Source of the DNA: CAVTYH01 sp963738835
GTDB lineage: Bacteria; Planctomycetota; Planctomycetia; Pirellulales; JADZDJ01
Assembly (NCBI GenBank): GCA_963738835.1
Contig: CAVTYH010000001.1
Location: 1,116,001-1,180,000 of the forward strand
DNA length: 64,000 nt
Direction of reading: 5' to 3'
The notes beneath the pieces were generated by a model. That model was not told where the DNA came from. It ran no database searches and saw nothing but the letters and a program-made list of their open reading frames with translations. A program made the translations under genes and the position numbers. Each line of letters starts with the position of its first letter. Positions within the stretch are counted from its first letter, which is position 1. Below are positions 10,754-20,448 of this stretch, one piece after another.

Positions 10754-11567
10754 CCGGCCCTGTTCCACGAGCGGCAACTTCATCCGGCTTTGATCAGTTA
10801 TTTGTTCCGCCGTTGATTTACGCGCAGGTTTGTGCAGTGCAAAATCTGCCACTCGGCGATGCGGGTATGCTCTGCCAACTGCGCATGTCTCGCAGCAGAA
10901 AGCTGTGATTGCGGTCCGATCCGAGCCCCTTCAATCGGCTTAATCGCTCCATCTTGCCGGAACCGGGCGATTGTTCGTCTCGCCACGGCCCTATCTACCG
11001 GTGCGGTCCCTACGATTGTCGAAAGTTTCTAAAGAAAGCCTGCACGGCGAATCGAAACTAACAATCGGAAGGCTTGCTCTGCGAGTGCCTTGGGCATGAT
11101 GCCCCCGGAAATCTCGGAGCAAGTTGCAGGGGGGAAACCTGCCGCCAGAGTGCTTGCCTTTTTGCTGCCCGTCGCCGGACCCGAACGGGGTCGGCGGGCT
11201 CTCTGTTCGCTTTTTCCCACTGCGCCGTCCTTCTGGTTCGAGTGTGCGGGAAAGGGTCGTCCGTGTGGAGATGGTCGAGCCGCGTGTTCACCATCTTACG
11301 GATTTTCACCCATTTCCGGATGCCCGGATTGCCGATGTCTCCTGTAGGAGGCACCGCTCGGAGGGAGCTGAGCCACGCCACCCCAAGAAGAAGCGAATAC
11401 CAAATAGCCCCGCACCCAGGGTTTGCGTTCGATGGTCGCCCCCACGGCCATCTGTGCCGGCCAGGCCGGAAACGTGAACACGGGGCAACACGTGACGCCG
11501 ATGGTGGTAGCACCGCCAGCGGCTCACACCAGTTCAAAAACCAAGCGAGAGTAAGGGAGAGCCTGCG
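10754..11567. other. Long non-coding region rich in potential hairpins
   Basis: No protein-coding signal stands out on either strand. Between about 11085 and 11420 several strong hairpins can be drawn on the plus strand: GGGCAT/ATGCCC, GCAGG-GGGAAA-CCTGC, and GCCGGACCC-GAAC-GGGGTCGGC, followed by a CTTTTT run near 11209. I looked for RNase P, tmRNA, 6S and SRP cores and found none. It may be a long leader of the downstream regulator or an unrecognised RNA. Confidence 0.4.
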
Positions 11568-12140
11568 ATGAAGGTTTTTACAACCGGACAGGTCGCCAAG
11601 ATCTGTAAAGTGGCCCCGCGGACGGTCAGCAAATGGTTCGATTCCGGCCGCCTCCGTGGCTACCGGATTCCCGGTTCTCAGGACCGTCGCATCCCGCGCG
11701 AGTACCTGATCAAGTTCCTGAAAGAACATGGGATGCCGTTAGGAGAACTAGAAGACGAAGCAATGGCCAAGGTGTTGGTCGTGGGCCAAGACCAGGTGTT
11801 GCTCGAAAATTTGAAACGTAATTTGCCTTTGGAAAAGACGTTCAAACTCGCCATCGCGGCGAGCGGATTCGAAGCCGGCATTCAGGCTGAAAGCTTCCAT
11901 CCGGATTGCATCGTGGTCGATTTCTCGATCGGCCGTGTCGAAGCTTTGCAAATTTGCCAGAACCTGCGCCGCAACCCGCAATACGGCGACGTAATTCTGA
12001 TTGCCTTGTTGCCCGACGACGGCAGCTCGATCAGCTTCGATCGTTCGACGATTAACGAAACGTTCAAGAAACCGTTCGACGTGGCCTTGTTGGCCGAGCG
12101 GCTCAAGACGTTGATTGGCGCCCGTAAAGAGTTAGTCTAA
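11568..12140 (+). CDS. HTH (excisionase/MerR-like) plus receiver-like regulator
   Basis: 190-residue two-domain protein. Residues about 1-55 are a MerR/excisionase-type helix-turn-helix (FTTGQVAKICKVAPRTVSKW, then IPGSQDRRIPREYLIKFL). Residues about 65-185 look like a response-regulator receiver, with a VVDFS aspartate at the phospho-acceptor position and a conserved-type lysine in TFKKPFD. This HTH-first order is the reverse of classic response regulators. AGGGAGAG about 9 bases before the ATG is a good ribosome site. Target genes are unknown; no kinase is nearby. Confidence 0.75.
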   Translation: MKVFTTGQVAKICKVAPRTVSKWFDSGRLRGYRIPGSQDRRIPREYLIKFLKEHGMPLGELEDEAMAKVLVVGQDQVLLENLKRNLPLEKTFKLAIAASGFEAGIQAESFHPDCIVVDFSIGRVEALQICQNLRRNPQYGDVILIALLPDDGSSISFDRSTINETFKKPFDVALLAERLKTLIGARKELV

Positions 12141-12864
12141 CAACCCGCAGCGGGGTCCGAACGGCCGATACGCCATCGGCCTGAACGGCCCGCAGCGGAC
12201 AAGCCTCCCCGAGATCGCCGCTTCCGACACAGCCCGTCGCGATTGACCCCGCGGCGGATAAAATTACCACGCGAAATCTCTCGCTTCGCAGCGGCCGGCT
12301 GATTTTCAGCCGGCCGTTTGCTTTTTGTGCGATGCCGTCTGTTCGCTGCCCGTGGTTGCCTGCGGCAACGATGCGCGCTCGAACAAAAAAAGCTGGAAAA
12401 CGGCGGAAACCGTCGAAACGGGCATAAACCGTCGTAAACGGCAATAAACGGTCAAAAACGGTGGAAAACCGCCGACGGCAAACGGGTGCACTGCTTCAGG
12501 GATCAGGGGTCAGCCGTCAGCATTCAGCAGCACCGACTCTGCCCACCGCCTGCTGTTCACCACCTGCTGCCTGCCTTCGAACGGATCATCAGACAGCTAG
12601 GCACTCGACACCTAGACACCTGTTTTCTATTCGAATTGCCAAAGACCAGCCGTCCCACCGCCGGGCCGGGGACCCAGAGTTCCACCAGTGATTATAAGTG
12701 AACAAATGTTCTTTTTTCAACCGCTTTTTTGGGCCACTGCGTACATTTTTTAGGGACACGAGTCCCAGCCTTGAATCGGTCCGAAAATGTCATCCGAGTC
12801 GGAACTTCCCACCAAAATCAGCTTCGGATTGCGGATTGCCGTCCCGCCAAGTAAGCTCATCCGC
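12141..12864. other. Intergenic region with terminator and degenerate repeats
   Basis: After the terminator at 12292-12326, positions about 12395-12480 contain a cluster of 11-12 base units of the form AAACGGNNNNAAACCGT in alternating orientation. Positions about 12495-12680 contain text of the type often found between planctomycete genes (GGATCAGGGGTCAGCC and similar). An upstream ATG at 12787 is in frame with the restriction-modification gene, but it lies in repeat-like sequence, so the start at 12865 is preferred. Confidence 0.45.
12292..12326 (+). terminator. Intrinsic terminator
   Basis: CGGCCGGCTGA pairs perfectly with TCAGCCGGCCG around a TTT loop. TTTG then CTTTTT follow. It lies about 150 bases after the HTH/receiver gene. 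Confidence 0.65.
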
Positions 12865-15779
12865 ATGACGCCACCCGCCCAGCCGCCGCAAAGCATTGCC
12901 GATCTCGTGGCCCGCTTCGGCGAGCATGCCGAAACGTACCGCCGCGGTGATTACAACGAAACGCAACTGCGGCGCGATTTTCTCGATCCGCTGTTCGAAG
13001 CCCTGGGCTGGGACATCCACAATCGGCAAGGCTACGCCGAGGCGTACCGCGATGTCATTCACGAAGACGCTCTGCGGGTCGAAAAAACCGTCAAAGCGCC
13101 GGATTACTGCTTTCGCATCGGCGGGGTGCGGAAATTCTTTGTCGAAGCCAAGAAACCCAGCGTCAATATCAAGCAAGATGTCGGCCCGGCCTTTCAAGTT
13201 CGCCGCTATGCTTGGACCGCCAAATTGCCGCTCTCGATTCTCACCGACTTCGAAGAACTGGCCATCTACGATTGCCGCATCAAGCCCGACAAAGACGACA
13301 AAGCCTCGGTCGGCCGCGTCAACTTTATCGGCTACGCTAAATATGTCGAACGCTGGGATGAAATTGCCAGCGTGTTCTCGAAAGATGCCGTTCTGCACGG
13401 CTCGTTCGATAAATATGCCGAGTCGAACAAACGCAAACGGGGCACCGCCGAAGTCGATGACGCCTTCCTCGAAGAAATGGAAGCGTGGCGCTCAGACCTG
13501 GCCCGCAACATCGCGGTGCGCAACCCGGCACTTCGCAGCGCAACTTGAACTTCGCGGTGCAGCGCATTATCGACCGCATCGTGTTTTTGCGCATTTGCGA
13601 AGATCGCGGCATCGAACCCTACGGCACATTGCAAGGATTGCGCAACGGCCAACAGGTTTACAAGCGACTGGTCGAGCGTTTCCATCGGGCCGACGAGCGC
13701 TACAACTCCGGCCTGTTTCAATTCGAACAGGAAAAAGATCGCGGCGAAGGGCCTGACGAAATCACGCCCGAGTTGTCGATCGACGACAAGCCGCTCAAAG
13801 ACATCTTGGGTCGGCTGTATTATCCCGACAGCCCGTACGAATTCGCCGTCTTCCCGGCGGAAATCTTGGGTCAGGTTTACGAGCAGTTTCTGGGCAAAGT
13901 GATTCGCCTCACGCCGGGGCATCAGGCGAAGATCGAAGAGAAACCGGAAGTCCGCAAAGCCGGCGGCGTTTATTACACGCCGGCTTACATTGTCGATTAC
14001 ATCGTGAAAAACACGGTGGGGAAATTGGTCGAGGGAAAATCGCCGCAAGAAGTGGGCGGGCTGACCGAAACTTGGAAGTCGTCAAAAACCAAGCGGCCCA
14101 TCACGGTGCTCGACCCCGCGTGCGGCAGCGGGTCGTTTTTGCTGGGCGCGTATCAGTACCTACTGAATTGGTATCGCGATCAATATGTCGCCGACGATCC
14201 GCAAAAGCACGCCACGGGGCGCGAGCCGCGGCTGTATCAACAAGCCAACGGCCAGTGGTGGCTCACGACGGCAGAGCGGAAGCGCATTTTGCTGGCGCAC
14301 ATTTACGGCGTCGATATCGACACGCAGGCCGTCGAAGTCACCAAGCTCTCGCTGCTCTTGAAGGTGTTGGAAGGGGAAAGCGGCGAATCGCTGGAACGCC
14401 AACTGCGCCTGCTGCACGAACGAGCCTTGCCCGACTTGGGGGACAACATCAAGTGCGGCAATTCGCTGATCGGGCCCGATTTTTACCAGAACCAGCAGAT
14501 GAGCTTGCTCGACGAGGAAGAGCGACTGCGGATCAACGTGTTCGATTGGTCCGGCAAAGACGGCTTCCACGAAATCATGCAAGCTGGTGGATTTGATGCG
14601 GTGATTGGAAACCCGCCGTATGTGCTACTTCAGTCGTTAGGCATGCCGCCGGTCTTCGAATATCTGGAACGCAACTACATTTCGGCTCGATATAAAATCG
14701 ACACGTATCAAGTGTTCACGGAAAAGGCGCTTGTGCTCGTCAAAAATGGAGGATTGTTTGGTCTCATTACTCCGAATACTTTTCTCCGAAACAAACATGC
14801 TATAGAACTCCGGCGATTACTCTTGGCGAATACAGAGATTGAATCGTTGCAGCTCCATGATTATCCGGTTTTTCATGGTGCCTCCGTAGACACTTGCGTC
14901 GGAATATTTAGGCGAAATAGCACCGGTGCGGCTTCGTCACACACCGTGATTGTTGAAAGATTGACAACGCCGACCGAAAGCAAGCAGCTCGGTCACGCGA
15001 AACAGAGCGATTGGCAAAAGCGAGAGGATTTGAATTTTGATCTGCCTGGCGACAAAAATGCGACGCGAGTTCTTACGAAGATTAGAACGGTTAGCACGAG
15101 ACTTGGGGATTTTGCAACAGCATATTTCGGAATTCAGACTCACGACCGAAAGCGTTTCGTTAGTGGCGAATCCAATGGACTGAACTGGAAGCCAGCGATC
15201 GACGGTGGGAACATCGGAAGGTATTCTCTTTCGCCACCGGTCGAATGGGTTAACGTAGAACCGCTTGCAATTAAGAGCGGCGGAAATTCAAAAGTGTACG
15301 AAAACCTACGCGTCGGCGTTCGCCAAATCGGGCGACGGCCAATCGCGACACTGCTGCCCGCTAGCTGGTATTCATTGAATACAATCTACAACATCTTTTT
15401 CGTACGACCGGTGGATTACGATCTCCGATACATTCTTGGAATCATTGCATCGAAGCTGTGCGGATGGTACTGGGAAACTAACTTCTACGATCAAAAACGC
15501 ACATTTCCGAAAATCAAGAAGGGGCCCCTGCTATCGATTCCGATTCGCACGATTGACTTCTCTAAAAAGATAGAAGCAGGCGCTCACAAAGAGATTGTGA
15601 ACAAAGTCCAGCAAATGCTGGATTTGAACAAGCGGTTGGGCGAGGTGAAGACGGAGCACGAAAAAACCGCGCTGCGGCGGCAGATCGACGCCACCGATCG
15701 GCACATCGATCAGTTGGTTTACGAACTCTACGGATTGACCGCCGATGAAATCCGGCTGGTGGAAGAATCGACGTCGTGA
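12865..15779 (+). CDS. Single-chain restriction-modification enzyme (type IIG/Eco57I-like), frameshifted
   Basis: Fused endonuclease and adenine methyltransferase of about 970 residues. The N-terminal nuclease shows a PD-ExK core: PD at residues 79-80 and FFVEAKKP with E94/K96. A helical connector follows, then the methyltransferase with motif I VLDPACGSGSFLL and motif IV VIGNPPYV. The C-terminal part (about 14600-15560) should hold target recognition and is visibly richer in A+T than the rest, suggesting domain exchange. A final coiled segment ends DRHIDQLVYELYGLT. The frame breaks near 13537: CTTCGCAGCGC lacks a T needed for NPALSQRNLNFAVQ. No separate restriction or specificity gene is present. 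The recognition site cannot be read from sequence. Confidence 0.85.
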
Positions 15780-15804
15780 CGCTGCGCTTGAAAGCGCCGC
15801 CCTC

Positions 15805-15906
15805 ATTTAGCCCCGGGTCAATGACCCGGGGCGATGCGTGTTGGGGAACCGAGGGATTTTCGGCTGTGAGCGCGGATTGCCCCCCGTCATTGACGGGGAG
15901 CTAAAT
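15805..15906. repeat. REP doublet, left of RAYT
   Basis: ATTTAG followed by the palindrome CCCCGGGTCA-A-TGACCCGGGG (15811-15831) faces CCCCGTCA-T-TGACGGGG (15882-15898) followed by AGCTAAAT. The outer ATTTAG/CTAAAT ends are inverted. The spacer contains CGGCTGTGAGCGCGGATTGC, nearly the same as in the right-hand doublet. Confidence 0.8.
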
Positions 15907-15966
15907 GGGGAGGACATTGATTCGCTTGGCACGACGTTGGTACGCAAATCGGTGAGGGCTGTAAAA

Positions 15967-16461
15967 ATGGGGCGGACGTTGGCGACGATGGTGACCATGA
16001 CCACGTATGGAACATGGTTACGGGGCGATCGTCGCGGGTGGGTCGATGAGGGGGTGACGTATCCGGCCGATCCGATTTTGGAAGCCAACGACCGCCAGCG
16101 GATGAAGCACGATGTGTTTCTGTTCGTGGCGAACGATTTAGTCCGCATCGGCGAGGCACTGGGCCGAGCGCTGATCGATCGATTGCAGCAGCGCATTTTG
16201 GCGCTGACGGTGCAAACGTGGCATGTGCATTTTGTGATCGGCGCGACGGAGACCGAGATGGGCGAGGTCGTGAAGTGCGCCAAAGATTCGGCCCGATATT
16301 TGTTGCAGCCCGGCCGCCCGATTTGGAGCGACGGACACGACAAGCGGTTTTGCTTCGACCAGCGGGCGGTTTGCGCACGCGTGGCCTATGTTGAGCGGCA
16401 CAACGTGGAACGCGGCTGGCCGGCGCGACCGTGGGATTTTATTGTACCGCTGGAGAGGTAG
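15967..16461 (+). CDS. REP-associated tyrosine transposase (RAYT, IS200-like)
   Basis: 164-residue Y1 transposase-like protein. It has the HUH metal motif HVH at residues 86-88 (TWHVHFVIG) and a candidate catalytic tyrosine at 141 in YVERHNVERGW, matching the Y-x-N-P-G region of RAYTs. The gene sits between two doublets of imperfect palindromes (15805-15906 and 16503-16623), the arrangement expected when a RAYT mobilises its own REP elements. The start at 15967 is chosen because the upstream extension reads through the left repeat. A third, degenerate doublet is at 45791-45893. Confidence 0.8.
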   Translation: MGRTLATMVTMTTYGTWLRGDRRGWVDEGVTYPADPILEANDRQRMKHDVFLFVANDLVRIGEALGRALIDRLQQRILALTVQTWHVHFVIGATETEMGEVVKCAKDSARYLLQPGRPIWSDGHDKRFCFDQRAVCARVAYVERHNVERGWPARPWDFIVPLER

Positions 16462-16502
16462 TCGGTTGGCATTTCAGCGTTTGATTTCACCCCTTCGTCG
16501 TC

Positions 16503-16623
16503 ATTTAGCCCCGGGTCAATGACCCGGGGCAATGTGCATTGCGGCGCAGGGCGGGTTGGTGCATCGAGGGTCTTTCGGTTGTGAGCGCAGGATTGCCCCC
16601 GGTGTAATCACCGGGGGCTAAAT
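16503..16623. repeat. REP doublet, right of RAYT
   Basis: ATTTAG plus CCCCGGGTCA-A-TGACCCGGGG (16509-16529) faces CCCCCGGTG-TAAT-CACCGGGGG (16596-16617) plus CTAAAT. The left palindrome is identical to that at 15811. The spacer shares TTTCGGTTGTGAGCGCAGGA with the left doublet apart from small changes. Confidence 0.8.
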
Positions 16624-16683
16624 GATGGGGGGCAAATGTCGAAGGGCTGAATGACGTCGAGGGGGCGAGATATAATCGGAAGC

Positions 16684-17223
16684 ATGGCCAAAGAATTTTC
16701 GCATTTTGATGAATCGGGCGCCAGCCGCATGGTCGATGTGGGCGAGAAGCCGGTGACGCAGCGGGTGGCGCGGGCCAGCGGGGTGGTGCGGATGTCGGCG
16801 GAGACGCTGGCGATGATCCGCGACCGGAAGTTGGCCAAAGGCGATGTCTTGGAGGTGGCGCGGCTGGCGGGCATTATGGCGGCGAAGCGGACGGCGGAAT
16901 TGATTCCACTTTGTCATACGCTGCCGCTGGACGCGGTGACGATTGAGTTTGGGTTTCCGGCACCCTCACCCCGCCCTCTCTCAGAGGGAGAGGGTTCTGT
17001 GGGCAGCCCTCTCCCGGCAGGAGAGGGTTTGGCATCAATCCGCATCGAGGCTACCGTGCAATGCACCGGCAAGACCGGGGTCGAGATGGAAGCGCTGACT
17101 GCGGTCAGCGTGGCCGCGCTCACGATTTACGACATGTGCAAAAGCGCCCAGCGCGGCATTGTGATCGAGCGAATTCAGCTCGAAGAAAAGTCAGGCGGCC
17201 GCAGCGGGACGTGGAAGCGGTAG
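16684..17223 (+). CDS. moaC: Cyclic pyranopterin monophosphate synthase MoaC with inserted repeat
   Basis: Molybdenum cofactor biosynthesis: converts the GTP-derived cyclic intermediate made by MoaA to cyclic pyranopterin monophosphate. Family motifs are [40 protein letters not shown] and [20 protein letters not shown]. At 179 residues it is about 20 longer than usual. The excess is a stretch starting near residue 94 ([11 protein letters not shown], then [11 protein letters not shown]) encoded by the palindromic repeat at about 16962-17031. It sits between two strands before SIRIEATV and keeps the frame. TATAAT at 16671-16676 is only 7 bases from the ATG, so the message may be leaderless or nearly so. 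No other moa gene is in the window. Confidence 0.9.
   Translation: MAKEFSHFDESGASRMVDVGEKPVTQRVARASGVVRMSAETLAMIRDRKLAKGDVLEVARLAGIMAAKRTAELIPLCHTLPLDAVTIEFGFPAPSPRPLSEGEGSVGSPLPAGEGLASIRIEATVQCTGKTGVEMEALTAVSVAALTIYDMCKSAQRGIVIERIQLEEKSGGRSGTWKR
16962..17031 (+). repeat. Palindromic repeat inserted in frame in moaC
   Basis: CACCCTCACCCCGCCCTCTC followed by AGAGGGAGAGGG, then a second hairpin CCCTCTCCCGGCAGGAGAGGG. It matches the intergenic element at 66-101. It adds about 25 codons without a stop. Confidence 0.75.
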
Positions 17224-17253
17224 GCGGTTGGCAAGTTATACCGGGTTCTGCTT

Positions 17254-17724
17254 TCACTTCGGCATCCGTTTTGCTTCCGCCAGAATCGGTTGCAGCTCTT
17301 GCACGAAATCGCGGATGTCTTTGAATTCGCGGTAGACGCTGGCGAAGCGGACGAAGGCCACCTGGTCGAGCTCGCGAAGTTTTTGCATTAGAAGATTGCC
17401 GAGGTAGCGGCTTTCGACCTCCGTTTCGAAATTGGCGTAGGCGTCGTCTTCGACGGCCGAGACGATGACTTCGATTTGCTCGTCGCTGACCGGCCGTTTC
17501 CAGCAGGCTTTGAGCAAGCCCATTTTGATTTTCTCGCGGCTGAACGGTTCCCGCACGTCGTCTTTTTTCACGACATTCAGCACCGGTTCTTCGACCCGCT
17601 CGTAGGTGGTGAATCGACGGGCGCAGTGCACGCATTCGCGGCGGCGGCGGATGGCAAAACCATCTTGTCCGGTGCGGGAGTCGATCACTTTGTCGTTATC
17701 TACCCGGCAATAGGGGCATCGCAT
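17254..17724 (-). CDS. nrdR: Transcriptional repressor NrdR
   Basis: Nucleotide-sensing repressor of ribonucleotide reductase genes. The N-terminal zinc ribbon reads MRCPYCRVDNDKVIDSR and RECVHCARRFTTYE. The ATP-cone follows, with PFSREKIKMGLLKACWKRPV and FVRFASVYREFKD. The length of about 156 residues is normal. The start is set at the ATG at 17724, since the family begins MxCPxC. It is convergent with moaC. No nrd gene lies in the window, so its targets are elsewhere. Confidence 0.93.
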   Translation of the reverse strand: MRCPYCRVDNDKVIDSRTGQDGFAIRRRRECVHCARRFTTYERVEEPVLNVVKKDDVREPFSREKIKMGLLKACWKRPVSDEQIEVIVSAVEDDAYANFETEVESRYLGNLLMQKLRELDQVAFVRFASVYREFKDIRDFVQELQPILAEAKRMPK

Positions 17725-17869
17725 AGATAACACTATACCTCAAGATACAGTGGTGCAGCGAGTGGCAGTCCCCAGGGATTGTGGATTTAGCCATGATGCC
17801 AACGGCAGCAAATACTCTGGCCGCGCGACCGAATGCTCTTATAATGCTCGCCGGCAAGCGGCGGGATCG

Positions 17870-18601
17870 ATGACCTTTTCAAAGAAGGGAAACTCCCCAG
17901 TGACGTGCAATCAGTGCGGCCGTGAGATGGCCGATGACGCAGCGTTTTGCCCGTACTGTGGCGAGCGGGTAGCGCCGCCCCTGGCTCCGCGCGGTGCTGT
18001 CAGTGCGCCGGCCGGCGCCGTTGCGGATACTGCTCCGGCGGCCGGCGCACCGCCGCATCCATCGGTCGCCGCCGAGCGATTGAAGCAAGAGCCAACTCGC
18101 TTCGGCAGCAAGGACCCTCAGGAAGAAGAGCTTTGGAACGGGGCCTACTCGCCCAAAGCGATGCTGGGGCAATTCATTCTGGTCGACGTCATCTTTGTCG
18201 CAGCCCTGATTGGCGTGGCGCTGTACTGGAATAAACCCCTGGGTTGGTTGACGTTTGCAATTGGAATGGCAATTCTCTCCGCAGCTCTGTTCATCACAGT
18301 GCTCTACCGCCGGCTGACGGTTCACTACCGGCTGACTCGATTTCGACTGTTCCACGAACGCGGAATTTTGAGTCGAGTGATCGATCGCATCGAAACAATC
18401 GACATCGACGACGTGACAGTGCAACAAGGTCCGATCGAACGCATGCTGGGCATCGGCACAATTTTGATTGCTTCCACCGATCGCACCGAGCCGCAATTAC
18501 GGATGCAGGGCATCGATCACGTGACCGCGGTGGCCGACCTTATCGATTCGACGCGTCGTGCCGAGCGCCAACGCCGCGGATTGCATTTGGAAGCGACATG
18601 A
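17870..18601 (+). CDS. Zinc-ribbon and bacterial PH-domain membrane protein
   Basis: About 240 residues. A zinc ribbon at the N-terminus (CNQCGREMADDAAFCPYCG) is followed by an Ala/Pro linker, two membrane segments (FILVDVIFVAALIGVALYW and LTFAIGMAILSAALFITVLY) and a bacterial PH-like domain (YRLTRFRLFHERGILSRVID, DDVTVQQGPIERMLGIGTI). The domain order resembles proteins annotated as PH domain-containing membrane proteins. Two starts are possible: ATG 17870, or GTG 17900, which has GAAGGGA about 10 bases upstream. A perfect TATAAT at 17840-17845 may be the -10 box. Function unknown. Confidence 0.75.
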   Translation: MTFSKKGNSPVTCNQCGREMADDAAFCPYCGERVAPPLAPRGAVSAPAGAVADTAPAAGAPPHPSVAAERLKQEPTRFGSKDPQEEELWNGAYSPKAMLGQFILVDVIFVAALIGVALYWNKPLGWLTFAIGMAILSAALFITVLYRRLTVHYRLTRFRLFHERGILSRVIDRIETIDIDDVTVQQGPIERMLGIGTILIASTDRTEPQLRMQGIDHVTAVADLIDSTRRAERQRRGLHLEAT

Positions 18602-18612
18602 AGGAAGAGAAA

Positions 18613-18722
18613 ACCACGGAGACACGGAGAGAAAATGCGGAATGTTGATTGCAGAACGCAGATTTGAGATTTGCAATCTCAAATTGTCGATTGCTGCTCT
18701 GTGTCCTCTGTGTCTCCGTGGT
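18613..18722. repeat. Long inverted repeat between convergent genes
   Basis: ACCACGGAGACACGGAGA at 18613-18630 is matched, with one mismatch, by its complement at 18705-18722. Inside it a second hairpin, ATTTGAGATT-TGC-AATCTCAAAT, sits at 18662-18684. Placed between the convergent PH-domain gene and rpoN, it could act as a bidirectional terminator. The ACCACGGAGACACGGAG word is a familiar planctomycete intergenic repeat. Confidence 0.6.
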
Positions 18723-18742
18723 GAATTTCCGTCGGCCGACTC

Positions 18743-20369
18743 TCAATCAGTCGGATCGTTGGCGACGCCGTTTCCGCTGGACGTTGGGTGATGGGGCATC
18801 GCATCGTCCGAGGAGTTGGTTAGATAGTTTGCGGAATGCGGCTCTGGCAGGCTGGGCGACGACTCAGTCGCAGACCTCTCTCGCGGCGTCGCGGTCCAAT
18901 CGCGCCGTTGACGCGAGCTGGGAATGTTCATCGCCTTGCGGTACTTGGTCACCGTGCGGCGGGCAACCGTCAGGCCGTGTTTGCCAAGTTCGGTGACCAG
19001 ATCGTCGTCGGAAAGCGGGTTGCTCTTGTCTTCGTTGTCGATGATTTCCTGAAGCTTCATCCGCACAGTGTCCCAGGCCACTTCCTCGCCGGCCGCGCTG
19101 ACCGTGCCGCCGACAAAGAATCGCTTGAGCGGGAAGATGCCGCGCGGGGTCTGAATCCACTTGTCGTCGACCGCCCGGCTGACCGTGGTGACGTGAACAT
19201 GCACCTTGTCGGCGATTTGCTGCATTTTCAAGGGTTCGATGGCCTCGGGCCCCTTGTTCAAAAACTCGGTCTGATGATCGACGATCGCTTGCGCCACTCG
19301 GGTCAGCGTGTTGCGGCGCTGCTCGATCGATTCGATCAGCCACTGGGCGGAGTTGATCTTGCGTTTGATGTACTCGCGCGTTTTTTCGTCCGTCTCGCTG
19401 TTCATCAGCAGCTTGCGGTAATACGGGCTGATGAATAAATTCGGCGTGCGGCCGTCTTCCAGCCGCACTTTGTATTTGCCGCCTTCGACCAACTCGACGA
19501 ACACATCGGGCTGGACCGGTTGCACATACGTGGGTGTGAATGCAGCGCCGGGCTTGGGATTCAGCTTCCGCAAGTGCTCGAGCGTCTCTTTGATCAACTC
19601 GATCGAGTAGCCCGTTTTCCGTTCGATTTGCGGCAGCCGGTTGTGTTCCAGATCTTCCAGATGACTCGAGATCAGCGTCTTGAGCTGTTCGTAGTAGTCC
19701 ATGCCCGGCGTGAGTTGCAGCAGCAGGCACTCTTTCAGATCGCGGGCGCCGACGCCCGGCGGATCGAGCTTTTGCACCATCGACAAAGCTCGCTTGGCAA
19801 GCGCCAGTTGGCCCGGCGGTGCGTCGGGATCGAGCAGGTCTTCCAGCCGGCCTTGCAGGTAGCCGTTGGCATCGAGATTGTAGATGATGCGGTCGCACAT
19901 CTGGCGGACCGCCGGCTCGAGTTCGAACCAGCTGAGCTGATCATGCAGATAATCGTTGCAGCGATTCCGGCCGATCGACGACGTTGGCCATCGCGTCGTG
20001 CTTGCGTTCTCCTTCTTCTTCCAAGCGCGTGGCCGAGGGCCGACTGCGCTCTTCGAAGTGGTCGGGCCACTCTTCGTCCAACTGCAGCAGCCGCTCGAAA
20101 TCGTCCTCGTTATTTTTCTTCTCGTCGACGACCAGCTCGCGCTCTTCGACGGTCGGCGCGTCGGGGTTCACTTGCTCGTCCGTTTCTTCTTCCGGCAGGT
20201 CGGGATCCAACTCCTGCACTTCGAGCGCTTCGTTTTCCTGGATCTCCTGCTCGATGCGTTCCTCCAGGGCCAGGATCGGCAACTGCAGAATCTCCATCGA
20301 TTGAATCATGCGCGGCGCCAGCATCTGCTTCTGGGCCATCCGCAGTTCTTGACCAAACGAAAGACGCAT
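18743..20369 (-). CDS. rpoN: RNA polymerase sigma-54 factor RpoN, frameshifted
   Basis: Alternative sigma factor for -24/-12 promoters that need AAA+ activators. Region I is the Gln/Leu-rich N-terminus (MRLSFGQELRMAQKQML, SMEILQLPILALEERI). An acidic region II follows, then the core-binding part, the helix-turn-helix (IADKVHVHVTTVSRAVDDKW) and a near-canonical RpoN box (ARRTVTKYR). The frame breaks near 19950, between RPESLQRL and a continuation that reads YLHDQLSWFELEPAVRQ. A low-complexity tail of about 50 residues after the RpoN box is unusual. No clear -24/-12 promoter was found by eye in the window. Confidence 0.9.
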
Positions 20370-20448
20370 TTGTAAGGTTCAGGTTTCAGGGTTCAGCGGA
20401 CAAAACACGACTGACAACGGACCATACCTCTAACTCTACCATGTTCCA

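Noticed and set aside
11041..11420. RNase P RNA or tmRNA
   Set aside because: The GAGGAAAGTCC core of RNase P RNA and the tRNA-like ends of tmRNA are absent on both strands.
11058..11729. Open reading frames of 165-223 codons on both strands in the gap before the HTH/receiver gene
   Set aside because: They are rich in Arg, Pro, Ser and Cys, overlap each other and show no domain. Absence of stops is due to base composition.
12395..12480. CRISPR array
   Set aside because: Units are only 11-12 bases, variable and alternate in orientation, without constant repeats or spacers and with no cas genes.
12865..15779. Phase variation of the restriction enzyme
   Set aside because: The break near 13537 is a single missing T without a repeat tract, similar to other apparent indels in the window.
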